A DNA stretch of 64,000 bases. Origin: Pseudomonas asturiensis. Lineage in GTDB: Bacteria > Pseudomonadota > Gammaproteobacteria > Pseudomonadales > Pseudomonadaceae. The DNA is taken from positions 211,150 through 275,149 of the forward strand of contig NZ_FRDA01000006.1 of assembly GCF_900143095.1 (NCBI RefSeq). Direction: 5' to 3'. The notes below the pieces were generated by a model. The model ran no database searches, was not told where the DNA came from, and saw nothing but the letters and a program-made list of their open reading frames with translations. The position numbers and the translations under genes were made by a program. This document shows, piece after piece, positions 1 through 9,431 of the stretch (position 1 is its first letter; every line of letters starts with the position of its first letter).

Positions 1-140
1 ACACCGGCCCCTTCGCGGACAAGTACGCCCCCACTGGCTGAAACCGGTTTTCAACTTGTGGGAGTGAGCTTGCTCACGAAGGCTGACTTCCAGCCGCAAC
101 CCTTCAACTGAATATACCGGCCCCTTCGCGGGCTAATCTG
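1..140. repeat. REP-containing repeat, left copy
   Basis: Bases 11-32 and 58-85 are REP-like arms (CTTCGCGGACAAG and GTGGGAGTGAGCTTGCTC). The block from about 41 to 135 resembles 5690-5785 closely over some 90 bases, including the non-palindromic GACTTCCAGCCGCAAC part. It is therefore a longer repeated unit, not just a REP arm. It is probably cut by the left edge of the window. Confidence 0.7.
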
Positions 141-209
141 CCGTCTGTCGTATCACAAATCGGCCGTCTTTCCCCGTGCCTGATCGAAAAACCCTATCGA
201 TGTTAACTT

Positions 210-235
210 ATGTGAAAAATAAAAATACTTCACAT
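210..235. promoter_or_regulatory. Candidate operator of the threonate operon
   Basis: ATGTGAA (210-216) and TTCACAT (229-235) form a perfect 7-base inverted repeat around a 12-base AT-only-plus-C spacer, about 100 bases before ltnD. The right arm could overlap a weak -35 element (TTCACA, 17 bases, CACTAT at 252-257). The regulator is not in the window, so the assignment is inference. Confidence 0.4.
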
Positions 236-332
236 TATTTACTCATTGATCCACTATCCGGTTCACAGATCAGAACAATAACGTCCACCCGCTGGCAGCA
301 CAGGCGCGGACACTGACTTTGAGGATTACTGC

Positions 333-1238
333 ATGAACACTAAGAATGTTGGCGTTATCGGCTTGGGTGCGATGGGTCTGGGCATTGCCCGTTCATTGCT
401 GCGCAGCGGCTTCAATGTGCATGCGTGCGATGTGCGCACCAGCGTGACCGAGGCGTTCGCTCAGGAAGGTGGTGTTGCATGTGAATCCCCGGCTGCCATG
501 GCGGCTGCCTGTGACGTGATCGTCACGGTCGTGGTCAACGCCGAGCAGACCGAAACCGTGCTGTTCGGCGAGAACGGTGCAATCGCCGCGCTGCGCCCTG
601 GCAGTCTGGTGATCGGCTGCGCCACCGTCGCGCCGACCTTCGCTGTCGAGCTGGGCGAGCGTCTGGCCGCACAGAACCTGTTGTACCTCGACGCCCCGAT
701 CTCCGGCGGCGCAGCCAAGGCCGCTTCCGGCCAGATGACCATGATGACCTCAGGCCCGGCCGAGTCGTACGCCAAGGCAGAAGCGATCCTCAACGGCATG
801 GCCGGCAAGGTCTATCGCCTGGGCGACGTCCACGGTCTGGGCTCGAAAGTGAAAATCATCAACCAATTGCTGGCGGGCGTGCACATTGCCGCAAGCGCCG
901 AAGCCATGGCGCTGGGTCTGCGTGAAGGTGTCGATGCCGACGCTCTGTACGAAGTGATCACCAACAGCGCCGGCAACTCGTGGATGTTCGAAAACCGCGT
1001 GCCGCACATCCTCAACGCCGATTACACGCCCCTGTCGGCTGTGGACATTTTCGTCAAGGACCTGGGTCTGGTGCTGGATACCGCCCGCAGCAGCAAATTC
1101 CCGCTGCCGCTTTCGGCCACCGCGCACCAGATGTTCATGCAGGCCTCCAGCGCCGGTTTCGGTCGCGAGGATGACTCCGCGGTGATCAAGATTTTCCCGG
1201 GCATCGAACTGCCGAAAGCCAAGACCGATAAAGCCTGA
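333..1238 (+). CDS. ltnD: L-threonate dehydrogenase (NAD+), 3-hydroxyisobutyrate dehydrogenase family
   Basis: This is a 301-residue cytosolic NAD-dependent beta-hydroxyacid dehydrogenase. Residues 10-15 (GLGAMG) are the Rossmann dinucleotide-binding loop, residues 120-126 (DAPISGG) are the substrate-binding signature, and the KxxNQ segment near residue 174 carries the expected catalytic lysine. In the characterised LtnD/OtnK/OtnC/OtnI pathway this family oxidises L-threonate to 2-oxo-tetronate. It is the first gene of a five-gene operon holding every later step, which favours LtnD over tartronate semialdehyde reductase. The ATG follows TTTGAGGATT. The exact stereoisomer used (threonate or erythronate) cannot be read from sequence. 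Confidence 0.88.
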   Translation: MNTKNVGVIGLGAMGLGIARSLLRSGFNVHACDVRTSVTEAFAQEGGVACESPAAMAAACDVIVTVVVNAEQTETVLFGENGAIAALRPGSLVIGCATVAPTFAVELGERLAAQNLLYLDAPISGGAAKAASGQMTMMTSGPAESYAKAEAILNGMAGKVYRLGDVHGLGSKVKIINQLLAGVHIAASAEAMALGLREGVDADALYEVITNSAGNSWMFENRVPHILNADYTPLSAVDIFVKDLGLVLDTARSSKFPLPLSATAHQMFMQASSAGFGREDDSAVIKIFPGIELPKAKTDKA

Positions 1239-1248
1239 GGAGCCGTTG

Positions 1249-2538
1249 ATGAGCCTGACTGACGCTCGCCCGCTGCTGGGCTGCATTGCCGATGACTTCA
1301 CCGGCGCGACTGACCTGGCCAACATGCTGGTGCGCGGCGGTATGCGCACCGTGCAGAGCATCGGTATCCCGAGCGCCGAAATGGCAGCCGGTCTGGATGC
1401 CGACGCCATTGTCATCGCCCTGAAGTCGCGCACCACGCCTTCAGCCGACGCGGTCGCCGAGTCGCTGGCCGCGCTGGAATGGCTGCGCGAACGCGGCTGT
1501 GAACAGATTTTCTTCAAATACTGCTCGACCTTCGACTCCACCGCCGCAGGCAATATCGGCCAGGTCAGCGAAGCATTGCTGGAACAACTGGGCAGCGACT
1601 TCACCCTGGCGTGCCCGGCATTCCCGGAAAACGGCCGCACGATTTTCCGTGGCCATCTGTTTGTTCAAGACCAGTTGCTCAGCGAATCGGGCATGCAGAA
1701 TCACCCGCTGACGCCGATGACCGACGCCAATCTGGTGCGCGTCCTGCAAGCGCAGACCACCCACAAAGTCGGCCTGCTGCGTTACGACAGCGTCGCCAAA
1801 GGCGTGGAAACCGTGCGCAGCAAGATTGCCGAACTGCGCGCCGAAGGCGTGAGCATGGCGATTGCCGATGCGTTGTCCGATGCCGACCTGTATGTGCTAG
1901 GAGAAGCCTGCGCCGACCTGCCGCTGTTGACGGGCGGCTCTGGCCTGGCGCTGGGCTTGCCGGGCAACTTCCGCAAGGCAGGCAAACTGCGCGATATAGA
2001 AGCAGCCAGACACATTGACGTCGGCGGCGGTGAAGTGGTGCTGGCAGGCAGCGCGTCGGTCGCCACCAACGGTCAGGTTGCGGCCTGGCTGGAAGGCAAT
2101 CGCCCTGCCCTGCGCATCAATCCGCTGGACCTGGCTGCGGGCAAACCCGTGGTCGAGCAGGCACTGGCGTTCGCCAGAGATGCCGGGCAAACCGTGCTGA
2201 TCTACGCGACCAGCACACCGGATGAAGTCAAAGCCGTGCAGAAAGAGCTGGGCGTGGAGCGCTCCGGCGCAATGGTCGAGGAAGCGCTGGGCCAGATCGC
2301 CAAAGGCCTGCTCGACACAGGCGTGCGACGCTTCGTGGTCGCAGGCGGCGAAACGTCCGGGGCAGTGGTTCAGGCGCTGGGCGTGCAACTGCTGCAGATC
2401 GGCGCACAGATTGATCCGGGGGTTCCGGCCACGTTCAGCAACGGCGCTCAACCGCTGGCGCTGGCCCTCAAGTCCGGCAACTTCGGCGCCCGCGATTTCT
2501 TCGCCAAGGCCCTCAAGCAACTGGGGGGGGAAGCCTGA
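1249..2538 (+). CDS. otnK: 3-oxo-tetronate kinase (DUF1537/OtnK family)
   Basis: This 429-residue protein belongs to the four-carbon acid sugar kinase family. Near the N-terminus GCIADDFTGATD is the family signature of the substrate-binding half; the C-terminal half has the glycine-rich GGETSGAV segment of the nucleotide-binding part. The family phosphorylates 3-oxo-tetronate to 3-oxo-tetronate 4-phosphate with ATP. The ATG at 1249 is preceded by TGAGGAGCC; an in-frame TTG one codon upstream is less likely. It starts 10 bases after ltnD and its stop overlaps the otnC start, so translation is probably coupled. Confidence 0.9.
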   Translation: MSLTDARPLLGCIADDFTGATDLANMLVRGGMRTVQSIGIPSAEMAAGLDADAIVIALKSRTTPSADAVAESLAALEWLRERGCEQIFFKYCSTFDSTAAGNIGQVSEALLEQLGSDFTLACPAFPENGRTIFRGHLFVQDQLLSESGMQNHPLTPMTDANLVRVLQAQTTHKVGLLRYDSVAKGVETVRSKIAELRAEGVSMAIADALSDADLYVLGEACADLPLLTGGSGLALGLPGNFRKAGKLRDIEAARHIDVGGGEVVLAGSASVATNGQVAAWLEGNRPALRINPLDLAAGKPVVEQALAFARDAGQTVLIYATSTPDEVKAVQKELGVERSGAMVEEALGQIAKGLLDTGVRRFVVAGGETSGAVVQALGVQLLQIGAQIDPGVPATFSNGAQPLALALKSGNFGARDFFAKALKQLGGEA

Positions 2539-3176
2539 TGATCGACGAGAACGCACTGCGTCAGGAAATCTGTGATGTCGGCAGGCTGCTCTACGGCCGT
2601 GGCTATACGGTCGGCAGCGCGGGCAACATCAGCGCGCGCCTTGATGACGGCTGGCTGATCACGCCGACCGATGCCTGCCTGGGTCGCATGGACCCGGCCG
2701 ATATCGCCAAGGTCAACCTGGCGGGCGAATGGGTATCCGGCAGCAAGCCGTCCAAGACCCTGGCGCTGCATCGCGAAGTCTACGACCGCAACCCGCACGT
2801 CGGCGGCGTGGTGCACACCCATTCCACGCACCTGGTGGCGCTGACCCTGGCGGGCGTGTGGCGTGAAGACGACATTCTGCCGCCACTGACGCCCTATCAG
2901 GTCATGAAAGTCGGGCACATCCCGCTGATCGCTTACGAGCGTCCGGGCTCGCCGAAAGTGGCCGAGCAGGTCGCACAACTGGCCAATAGCGTGCGCGGTG
3001 TGATGCTTGAGCGTTTGGGCCCGGTGGTCTGGGAAAGCTCGGTAGCCAAGGCGTGCTACGCCCTGGAAGAACTTGAAGAAACGGCCCGTCTGTGGCTGAT
3101 GACCCACCCAAAACCTGCACCGCTGGAGCCTGAGGCTCTGGAAGAACTGCGGCAGGTGTTCGGCGCCAAGTGGTAA
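2538..3176 (+). CDS. otnC: 3-oxo-tetronate 4-phosphate decarboxylase (class II aldolase family)
   Basis: This 212-residue class II aldolase/adducin-fold protein has the metal-binding HTHSTH motif at residues 93-98 and the phosphate-binding GSAGNIS stretch at 26-32. In the OtnK/OtnC/OtnI pathway it decarboxylates 3-oxo-tetronate 4-phosphate to dihydroxyacetone phosphate, which enters glycolysis. The ATG shares its A with the otnK stop region (TGATG), typical of translational coupling. The same fold includes fuculose-phosphate aldolase and ribulose-phosphate epimerases; the assignment rests on the operon. Confidence 0.88.
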   Translation: MIDENALRQEICDVGRLLYGRGYTVGSAGNISARLDDGWLITPTDACLGRMDPADIAKVNLAGEWVSGSKPSKTLALHREVYDRNPHVGGVVHTHSTHLVALTLAGVWREDDILPPLTPYQVMKVGHIPLIAYERPGSPKVAEQVAQLANSVRGVMLERLGPVVWESSVAKACYALEELEETARLWLMTHPKPAPLEPEALEELRQVFGAKW

Positions 3177-3261
3177 CCAAAACGAATTGATCAGGGGGCG
3201 TATTGCGCCTCCAGGCCAAACCCGGCATGGCCGGAAAACAATAACAACAGGAATCGAGAGC

Positions 3262-3339
3262 ATGACTTACCCCACCCCCGCTGTTCGGATTTGCTCGCTG
3301 TCACCCTTCGTCGGCCTTGATGGGAGCGCGCAAGCATGA
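3262..3339 (+). CDS. Possible 25-residue upstream reading frame before the permease gene
   Basis: An ATG at 3262, preceded by AACAGGAATCGAGAG, opens a 25-codon frame (MTYPTPAVRICSLSPF...). Its TGA at 3337-3339 overlaps the permease ATG at 3336 in an ATGA junction. It sits in the only sizeable gap of the operon (3177-3335). The overlap and Shine-Dalgarno-like sequence suggest a translated leader that couples to the permease, but codon bias cannot be judged at this length and chance is possible. Confidence 0.35.
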   Translation: MTYPTPAVRICSLSPFVGLDGSAQA

Positions 3340-4793
3340 CGCCACTCATGTTGATGGTCGTGGCCGGTGCGGGCATCGCACTGTTGTTGTTTCTGGTCCT
3401 TAAATACAAATTTCAGCCCTTTGTCGCGCTGATGCTGGTCAGCATCATTGTGGCGCTGGTCGCGGGCGTCAAACCTGCCGACCTGGTTGCCACCATTGAA
3501 GGCGGCATGGGCAAGACCCTCGGCCACATTGCGATCATCATCGCCCTGGGCGCGATGATCGGGCGCATCATCGAACTCTCCGGTGGCGCCGAAGCGCTGG
3601 CCAAGACCCTCATCAACCGCTTCGGCAACAAGCGCACGCCGCTGGCGCTGACAGTGGCGGGCTTCATGGTCGGCATTCCGGTGTTCTTCGAAGTCGGCGT
3701 GATCATCCTCATGCCGCTGGCCTACGGCGTAGCCCGTGCCGCGCGCAAGCCGCTGATGATCTTCGCCCTGCCGATGTGTGCAGCGTTGCTGGCGGTACAC
3801 GCCTTTCTGCCGCCGCATCCGGGCGCTGTTGCAGCGGCCAGTCAGTTGGGCGCAGACCTGGGTCGCGTGCTGATGCTGGGCATTCCGATCGTGGCCGTGC
3901 TGTGTGTGATTGGTTATTTCGTGGCCGGTCGCATGACACGCAAGACCTACCCGATGACCGACGATATCCGCGCCGAAGTCTACGGCCCGCATGTCACCAA
4001 CGAAGACCTGGAAGCCTGGGCGCGCAACGATTATTCAAACGTGCGTGAAGCCACTGAAACCCGCACCCTGGGTGCCGAGGAAAGCGCCAGCAGCCTGGCG
4101 AGCAAGCTGCCGCCTGCGCCTGCGCCGGGCTTCGGTCTGATCATCGCGTTGATTCTGCTGCCAATCGTGCTGATCCTCCTGGGCACGCTGGCGACGACCA
4201 TGCTGCCTGCCACGTCCACGCTGCGTGCCGTCCTGACCGTACTCGGCGCGCCGCTGGTGGCGTTGTTGATCGATACCCTGCTGTGCGCCTGGCTGCTGGG
4301 CTCGCGTCGTGGCTGGAGCCGCACGCAAGTGTCCGACGTGATCGGTTCGGCGCTGCCGGGTGTGGCGATGGTGATTCTGATCGCCGGTGCCGGTGGCGTA
4401 TTCGGCAAGGTGCTGGTCGATACCGGTATCGGCGCGGTTGTCTCCGAAGCACTGCGCAATACCGGCCTGCCGGTACTGGCGCTGGGCTTCCTGCTGACCC
4501 TGCTGCTGCGTGCAGTACAAGGTTCGACCACGGTTGCACTGGTGACTACCGCCGGGATTCTCAGCCCGCTGATCGCGACGCTGGACCTGAGCGCCAACCA
4601 CCTGGCCCTGCTGTGTCTGGCCATGGGCGGTGGCGGTCTGGCCATGTCGCACATCAACGACGCCGGTTACTGGATGTTCACCAAGCTGGCAGGCCTGAAC
4701 GTCGCCGACGGCTTGCGCACCTGGACCGTACTGGTCACGCTGCTGGGCACACTGGGCTTCGTGATTACCCTGCTGCTTTGGCCATTCGTCTGA
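3336..4793 (+). CDS. GntP-family permease, probable threonate/erythronate uptake
   Basis: This is a 485-residue polytopic inner-membrane protein with about a dozen hydrophobic segments. It carries gluconate-permease features such as [18 protein letters not shown] (about residues 110-130) and a C-terminal [17 protein letters not shown] segment. GntP-family proteins import sugar acids with protons. Its place between otnC and otnI points to a C4 acid sugar as substrate. GGGAG at 3320-3324 precedes the ATG. A hydrophilic loop of about 60 residues (roughly 200-260) splits the membrane segments, as is usual in the family. Confidence 0.88.
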   Translation: MTPLMLMVVAGAGIALLLFLVLKYKFQPFVALMLVSIIVALVAGVKPADLVATIEGGMGKTLGHIAIIIALGAMIGRIIELSGGAEALAKTLINRFGNKRTPLALTVAGFMVGIPVFFEVGVIILMPLAYGVARAARKPLMIFALPMCAALLAVHAFLPPHPGAVAAASQLGADLGRVLMLGIPIVAVLCVIGYFVAGRMTRKTYPMTDDIRAEVYGPHVTNEDLEAWARNDYSNVREATETRTLGAEESASSLASKLPPAPAPGFGLIIALILLPIVLILLGTLATTMLPATSTLRAVLTVLGAPLVALLIDTLLCAWLLGSRRGWSRTQVSDVIGSALPGVAMVILIAGAGGVFGKVLVDTGIGAVVSEALRNTGLPVLALGFLLTLLLRAVQGSTTVALVTTAGILSPLIATLDLSANHLALLCLAMGGGGLAMSHINDAGYWMFTKLAGLNVADGLRTWTVLVTLLGTLGFVITLLLWPFV

Positions 4794-4815
4794 CCTTTTG
4801 AAGACTGGAGTTAAC

Positions 4816-5598
4816 ATGCCTCGTTTTGCCGCCAACCTCAGCATGCTGTACCCGCAGCATGATTTCCTTGAGCGCTTTGCCGCAGCCGCCGCCGATGGTT
4901 TCGGCGCGGTCGAGTACCTGTTTCCTTACGCCTGGACCGCGCAGGAGCTCAAGCAGCGCCTGGACGACAACGGCCTGGTGCAGGCGCTGTTCAATGCGCC
5001 ACCGGGTGACTGGGATGCGTGCGAACGAGGCATCGCCACCCTGCCGGGTCGTGAAGCGGAGTTTCGCAGCGGCATCGAACGTGCGCTGGAATACGCGCAG
5101 GTGCTAGGCAATGATCGGATTCACGTGATGGCAGGTCTGCTGCCCAGCGAAGACCTGCGTGAGCGTCATCAGGCGGTCTATCTGGAAAACCTGGCATTCG
5201 CGGCGGAACAGGCCAGGGGCGCTGGCGTCACGATCCTGATCGAGCCGATCAACACCCGCGATATGCCGGGCTTCTTCCTCAATCGCCAGGATCAGGCGCA
5301 GGCCATCTGTAAGCAGGTGGGTGCCGATAACCTCAAGGTGCAGTTCGATTGCTATCACTGCCAGATCGTCGAAGGCGACCTGACCAGCAAACTGCGTCGT
5401 GACTTCGCCGGGATCGGCCATATCCAGATCGCTGGCGTGCCGGATCGCAACGAGCCGGACCTGGGCGAGCTGAACTACGAACACCTGTTCAACGTCATCG
5501 ACCAGCTGGGTTACACAGGCTGGATCGGCTGCGAGTACCGCCCGAAAGGCGACACCAGCGAAGGGCTGGCGTGGCTGCGGCAGTTGCAAGGGAAGTGA
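4816..5598 (+). CDS. otnI: 2-oxo-tetronate isomerase (hydroxypyruvate isomerase family)
   Basis: This 260-residue TIM-barrel sugar isomerase belongs to the Hyi/xylose-isomerase-like family. The segment [15 protein letters not shown] and the later QFDCYHCQI carry the glutamate, aspartate and histidine expected for metal binding and proton transfer. It interconverts 2-oxo-tetronate and 3-oxo-tetronate, linking LtnD to OtnK. The ATG at 4816 follows CTGGAG. An in-frame TTG upstream at 4798 would add six residues and is less likely. Hydroxypyruvate isomerase (glyoxylate pathway) is the alternative, but no gcl or glxR is present. Confidence 0.88.
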   Translation: MPRFAANLSMLYPQHDFLERFAAAAADGFGAVEYLFPYAWTAQELKQRLDDNGLVQALFNAPPGDWDACERGIATLPGREAEFRSGIERALEYAQVLGNDRIHVMAGLLPSEDLRERHQAVYLENLAFAAEQARGAGVTILIEPINTRDMPGFFLNRQDQAQAICKQVGADNLKVQFDCYHCQIVEGDLTSKLRRDFAGIGHIQIAGVPDRNEPDLGELNYEHLFNVIDQLGYTGWIGCEYRPKGDTSEGLAWLRQLQGK

Positions 5599-5689
5599 TC
5601 TGAAAGGTAAGGCGGCGCTTTCTCAAGCTCAATGAAACGCCGCCTCTTATCCAACAACCTGTCACTTACGAAACGTGATTTTCCGGGAG

Positions 5690-5835
5690 CGGACCGGCTT
5701 TCAATTTGTAGGCGTGGACGTGTCCACGAAGACTGACTTTCAGGCGCAACACTTCGGCTGAATGCACTGCTCCTTCGCGGACAAGCGGAGCGCCGCCCGG
5801 TCCGCTCCCACTGGTTGAAACCGGTTTTCAATTCT
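5690..5835. repeat. REP-containing repeat, right copy, downstream of otnI
   Basis: This block repeats the one at 1-140. It shares the TTTTCAA-TTGT lead, a diverged arm (GGCGTGGACGTGTCCACGAAG), the GACTTTCAGGCGCAACAC core, CCTTCGCGGACAAG, and a terminal CACTGGTTGAAACCGG motif that also occurs at 31-47. Internal palindromes could also attenuate the operon, as no U-tract terminator is visible. Confidence 0.7.
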
Positions 5836-5864
5836 GCACGTGCACTCCTGCCAGTTGAGGCGGG

Positions 5865-6260
5865 TCACTCGGGCGCGTCGAACTGATCCTTGATGTAACG
5901 AATCTCTGTACGGCCATGCGGCGCAGGCTGACCGTCTTCGCCCAGGTTGACGAACACCATCTTTTCAACGGTCAGGATGCTCTTGCGGGTGATCTTGTTG
6001 CGGACCTGGCACATCAGTGTGATCGAGGTACGACCAAACTCGGTGGCGGTGATGCCCAGCTCGATGATGTCGCCCTGCCGCGAGGCACTGACGAAGTTGA
6101 TCTCGGAAATGTACTTGGTGACCACACGCTGATTGCCCAACTGGACAATGGCGTAGATGGCCGCTTCTTCATCGATCCAGCGCAACAGGCTGCCGCCGAA
6201 CAGGGTGCCGTTGGGATTCAGGTCTTCAGGCTTGACCCACTTGCGGGTGTGGAAATTCAT
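5865..6260 (-). CDS. Acyl-CoA thioesterase, hot-dog fold (YciA-like)
   Basis: This 131-residue single hot-dog protein carries the NPNGTLFGGSLLRWIDEEAA segment (residues 13-32), in which N, G and D are the usual active-site positions of hexameric acyl-CoA hydrolases. It probably hydrolyses short or medium acyl-CoA in the cytosol. The start was set at 6260, where AGGAGTGAAC precedes the ATG; the frame is open for 44 more codons upstream but without a binding site and outside the family length. It is transcribed away from ahcY. The substrate is unknown. Confidence 0.85.
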   Translation of the reverse strand: MNFHTRKWVKPEDLNPNGTLFGGSLLRWIDEEAAIYAIVQLGNQRVVTKYISEINFVSASRQGDIIELGITATEFGRTSITLMCQVRNKITRKSILTVEKMVFVNLGEDGQPAPHGRTEIRYIKDQFDAPE

Positions 6261-6539
6261 GTTCACTCCTGAGCGTCTTCGATAAGAGAACCGCATGATG
6301 GCAGAGCGGGACGCCCACGCCCATGCCTGGACCCATTGTGACTGTGTATCGACACGATTGACGCACCACGACCGGCACAAACAATCAGGCATCGTAAGCT
6401 GCTGTGGGCCAAGAATATTCCGGCAGACGCCGAGCCAGACGCTCGCAAACCGACAGAAAGCCTTGGGAAGAATCGCCAGCGCGGCTATACTGCCAACCGT
6501 TTCAAGCGGCCATCCACGCTGATGCCGCTCCCGCCACCT
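6261..6539. other. Intergenic region between the thioesterase gene and the ahcY leader
   Basis: No convincing gene is present. The right half holds the ahcY promoter; the left half must hold the promoter of the divergent thioesterase gene, which I could not place. Confidence 0.6.
6463..6491 (+). promoter_or_regulatory. Probable sigma-70 promoter of ahcY
   Basis: TTGGGA (6463-6468) and TATACT (6486-6491) are separated by exactly 17 bases. Transcription would start near 6498, about 45 bases before the SAH riboswitch aptamer, which fits a riboswitch leader. Confidence 0.6.
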
Positions 6540-8080
<1,541 letters not shown>

Positions 8081-8137
8081 TTGATCGCTGTGAGTGTGCG
8101 CGGCGTTTCCGACGCTCCGCACGCTCACAGCAATCAA
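8081..8137 (+). terminator. Long hairpin between ahcY and metF
   Basis: Immediately after the ahcY stop, 8081-8100 pairs with 8118-8137 over 20 positions (18 Watson-Crick, one G-U, one mismatch), and the loop contains a small GCGT/ACGC stem. No U-tract follows, so it may be a 3' stabiliser or attenuator, not a classical terminator. Confidence 0.5.
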
Positions 8138-8143
8138 TGACTT

Positions 8144-8233
8144 GTAGGAGCGGACTTGTCCGCGAAGAGATTCGTTGAACCGGCTGCTCCTTGACGCCTA
8201 TACGAGCTTTTCGCGGACAAGTCCGCTTCCACA
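8144..8233. repeat. REP pair upstream of metF
   Basis: The arm GTAGGAGCGGACTTGTCCGC (8144-8168) faces the arm TTCGCGGACAAGTCCGCTTC (8209-8233) in inverted orientation about 40 bases apart. This is the GGACTTGTCC-core REP type. Confidence 0.8.
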
Positions 8234-8274
8234 CTCTGCGACCTCCCGTTCGCTTCAAGATGAGATCGGCCTCC

Positions 8275-9120
8275 ATGAGCCAAGAACGTCGCTACAGCTT
8301 CGAGTTCTTCCCGACCAAGACCGACGCTGGACATGAAAAGCTGCTGAACGTTGCTCGTCAGCTGGCAAGTTACAACCCGGATTTTTTCTCCTGCACCTAC
8401 GGTGCCGGTGGTTCGACCCGCGACCGCACGCTCAATACCGTGCTGCAGCTGGAAAACGAAGTCAAAGTACCGGCCGCACCGCACCTGTCGTGTGTGGGTG
8501 ACAGCAAGGCCGACCTGCGCGCCCTGCTGAGTCAGTACAAGGACGCCGGTATCAAGCGCATCGTTGCGCTGCGTGGCGACCTGCCTTCGGGCATGGGCAT
8601 GGCCAGCGGTGAGCTGCGTCACGCCAATGACCTGGTCAGCTTCATTCGTGAAGAGACAGGCAGCCACTTCCACATCGAAGTCGCCGCTTACCCGGAAATG
8701 CACCCTCAGGCGCGCAACTTCGAAGACGACCTCAAGCATTTCGTCAACAAGGCCAACGCCGGTGCCGACAGTGCGATCACCCAATACTTCTTCAACGCCG
8801 ACAGCTATTTCTACTTTGTCGAGCGCGTGCAGAAGCTGGGCGTGAACATTCCGATCGTGCCGGGCATCATGCCGATCACCAACTACAGCAAACTGGCGCG
8901 TTTCTCCGATGCCTGCGGTGCGGAAATTCCACGCTGGATCCGCAAACAGCTGGAAGCGTACGGCGATGACGTGCAAAGCATTCAGGCATTCGGCGAAGAC
9001 GTCATTACCGAAATGTGCGAACGCCTGCTGCAAGGCGGCGCGCCTGGCCTGCACTTCTACACCCTGAATCAGGCGGACCCGAGCCTGGCAGTCTGGAACA
9101 ACCTCAAACTGCCACGCTGA
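8275..9120 (+). CDS. metF: Methylenetetrahydrofolate reductase
   Basis: This 281-residue FAD TIM-barrel enzyme reduces 5,10-methylene-THF to 5-methyl-THF, the methyl donor for methionine synthesis. SFEFFPTKTD near the N-terminus carries the catalytic glutamate. LSCVGDSKADL, LRGDLPSGMG and the FFNADSYFYFVERV and GIMPITNYSKL segments are family hallmarks. The start at 8275 (MSQERRYSFEFF) gives the usual Pseudomonas length; the frame stays open to 8191, but that stretch runs into the REP arm. Its position 195 bases after ahcY places methyl donor synthesis and SAH recycling together. Confidence 0.95.
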   Translation: MSQERRYSFEFFPTKTDAGHEKLLNVARQLASYNPDFFSCTYGAGGSTRDRTLNTVLQLENEVKVPAAPHLSCVGDSKADLRALLSQYKDAGIKRIVALRGDLPSGMGMASGELRHANDLVSFIREETGSHFHIEVAAYPEMHPQARNFEDDLKHFVNKANAGADSAITQYFFNADSYFYFVERVQKLGVNIPIVPGIMPITNYSKLARFSDACGAEIPRWIRKQLEAYGDDVQSIQAFGEDVITEMCERLLQGGAPGLHFYTLNQADPSLAVWNNLKLPR

Positions 9121-9134
9121 CAACCGCTGCAATA

Positions 9135-9169
9135 CCGCGATTTCCCTGATAATTTCCGGGAGATCGCGG
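9135..9169 (+). terminator. Hairpin downstream of metF
   Basis: CCGCGATTTCCC (9135-9146) pairs with GGGAGATCGCGG (9158-9169) over 12 positions with one G-U. It lacks a U-tract, so termination strength is uncertain. Confidence 0.45.
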
Positions 9170-9216
9170 CGCAATACACCGTTGGGCAGCAGGAACGCGG
9201 CGTATTGCGTTCGCTC

Positions 9217-9225
9217 TGTTATACT
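9217..9225 (+). promoter_or_regulatory. Extended -10 promoter candidate of rhlE
   Basis: TGTTATACT fits the TGnTATAAT extended -10 pattern; no good -35 sits 17 bases upstream, which extended -10 promoters tolerate. Transcription from about 9232 would give a leader of about 200 bases. Confidence 0.45.
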
Positions 9226-9431
9226 CCAGCCTTCCCGCCAGGCTTACGCCCGGACGCTCGGTCTTGCAAACGCCACCTCGCTCACGCCAACAGCACGTTT
9301 TTCATCCAGTGCAGGCGTCAGGAGAAGGCTGAAGACCCCGCAGGACCGGACGGGATCGCGTTGTCTTTACACGCCATTCACGCCAGGCAAGACATCCCTT
9401 GAGCTTAAGCTCCAACAGAACAGGATTACTC

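Larger units (their letters stand above)
1..332. other. Intergenic region upstream of ltnD
   Basis: No gene is visible in this stretch. Bases 1-140 carry a REP-containing repeat described separately. Bases 180-260 are strikingly AT-rich compared with the GC-rich surroundings and hold an inverted repeat, so this is the probable promoter region of the threonate operon. Any gene further upstream lies outside the window. Confidence 0.7.
9121..9431 (+). other. Intergenic region and long leader of rhlE
   Basis: No gene is visible. It contains the metF hairpin, an extended -10 promoter near 9217, and then about 200 bases of apparent 5' untranslated leader before the rhlE ATG. Confidence 0.55.
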
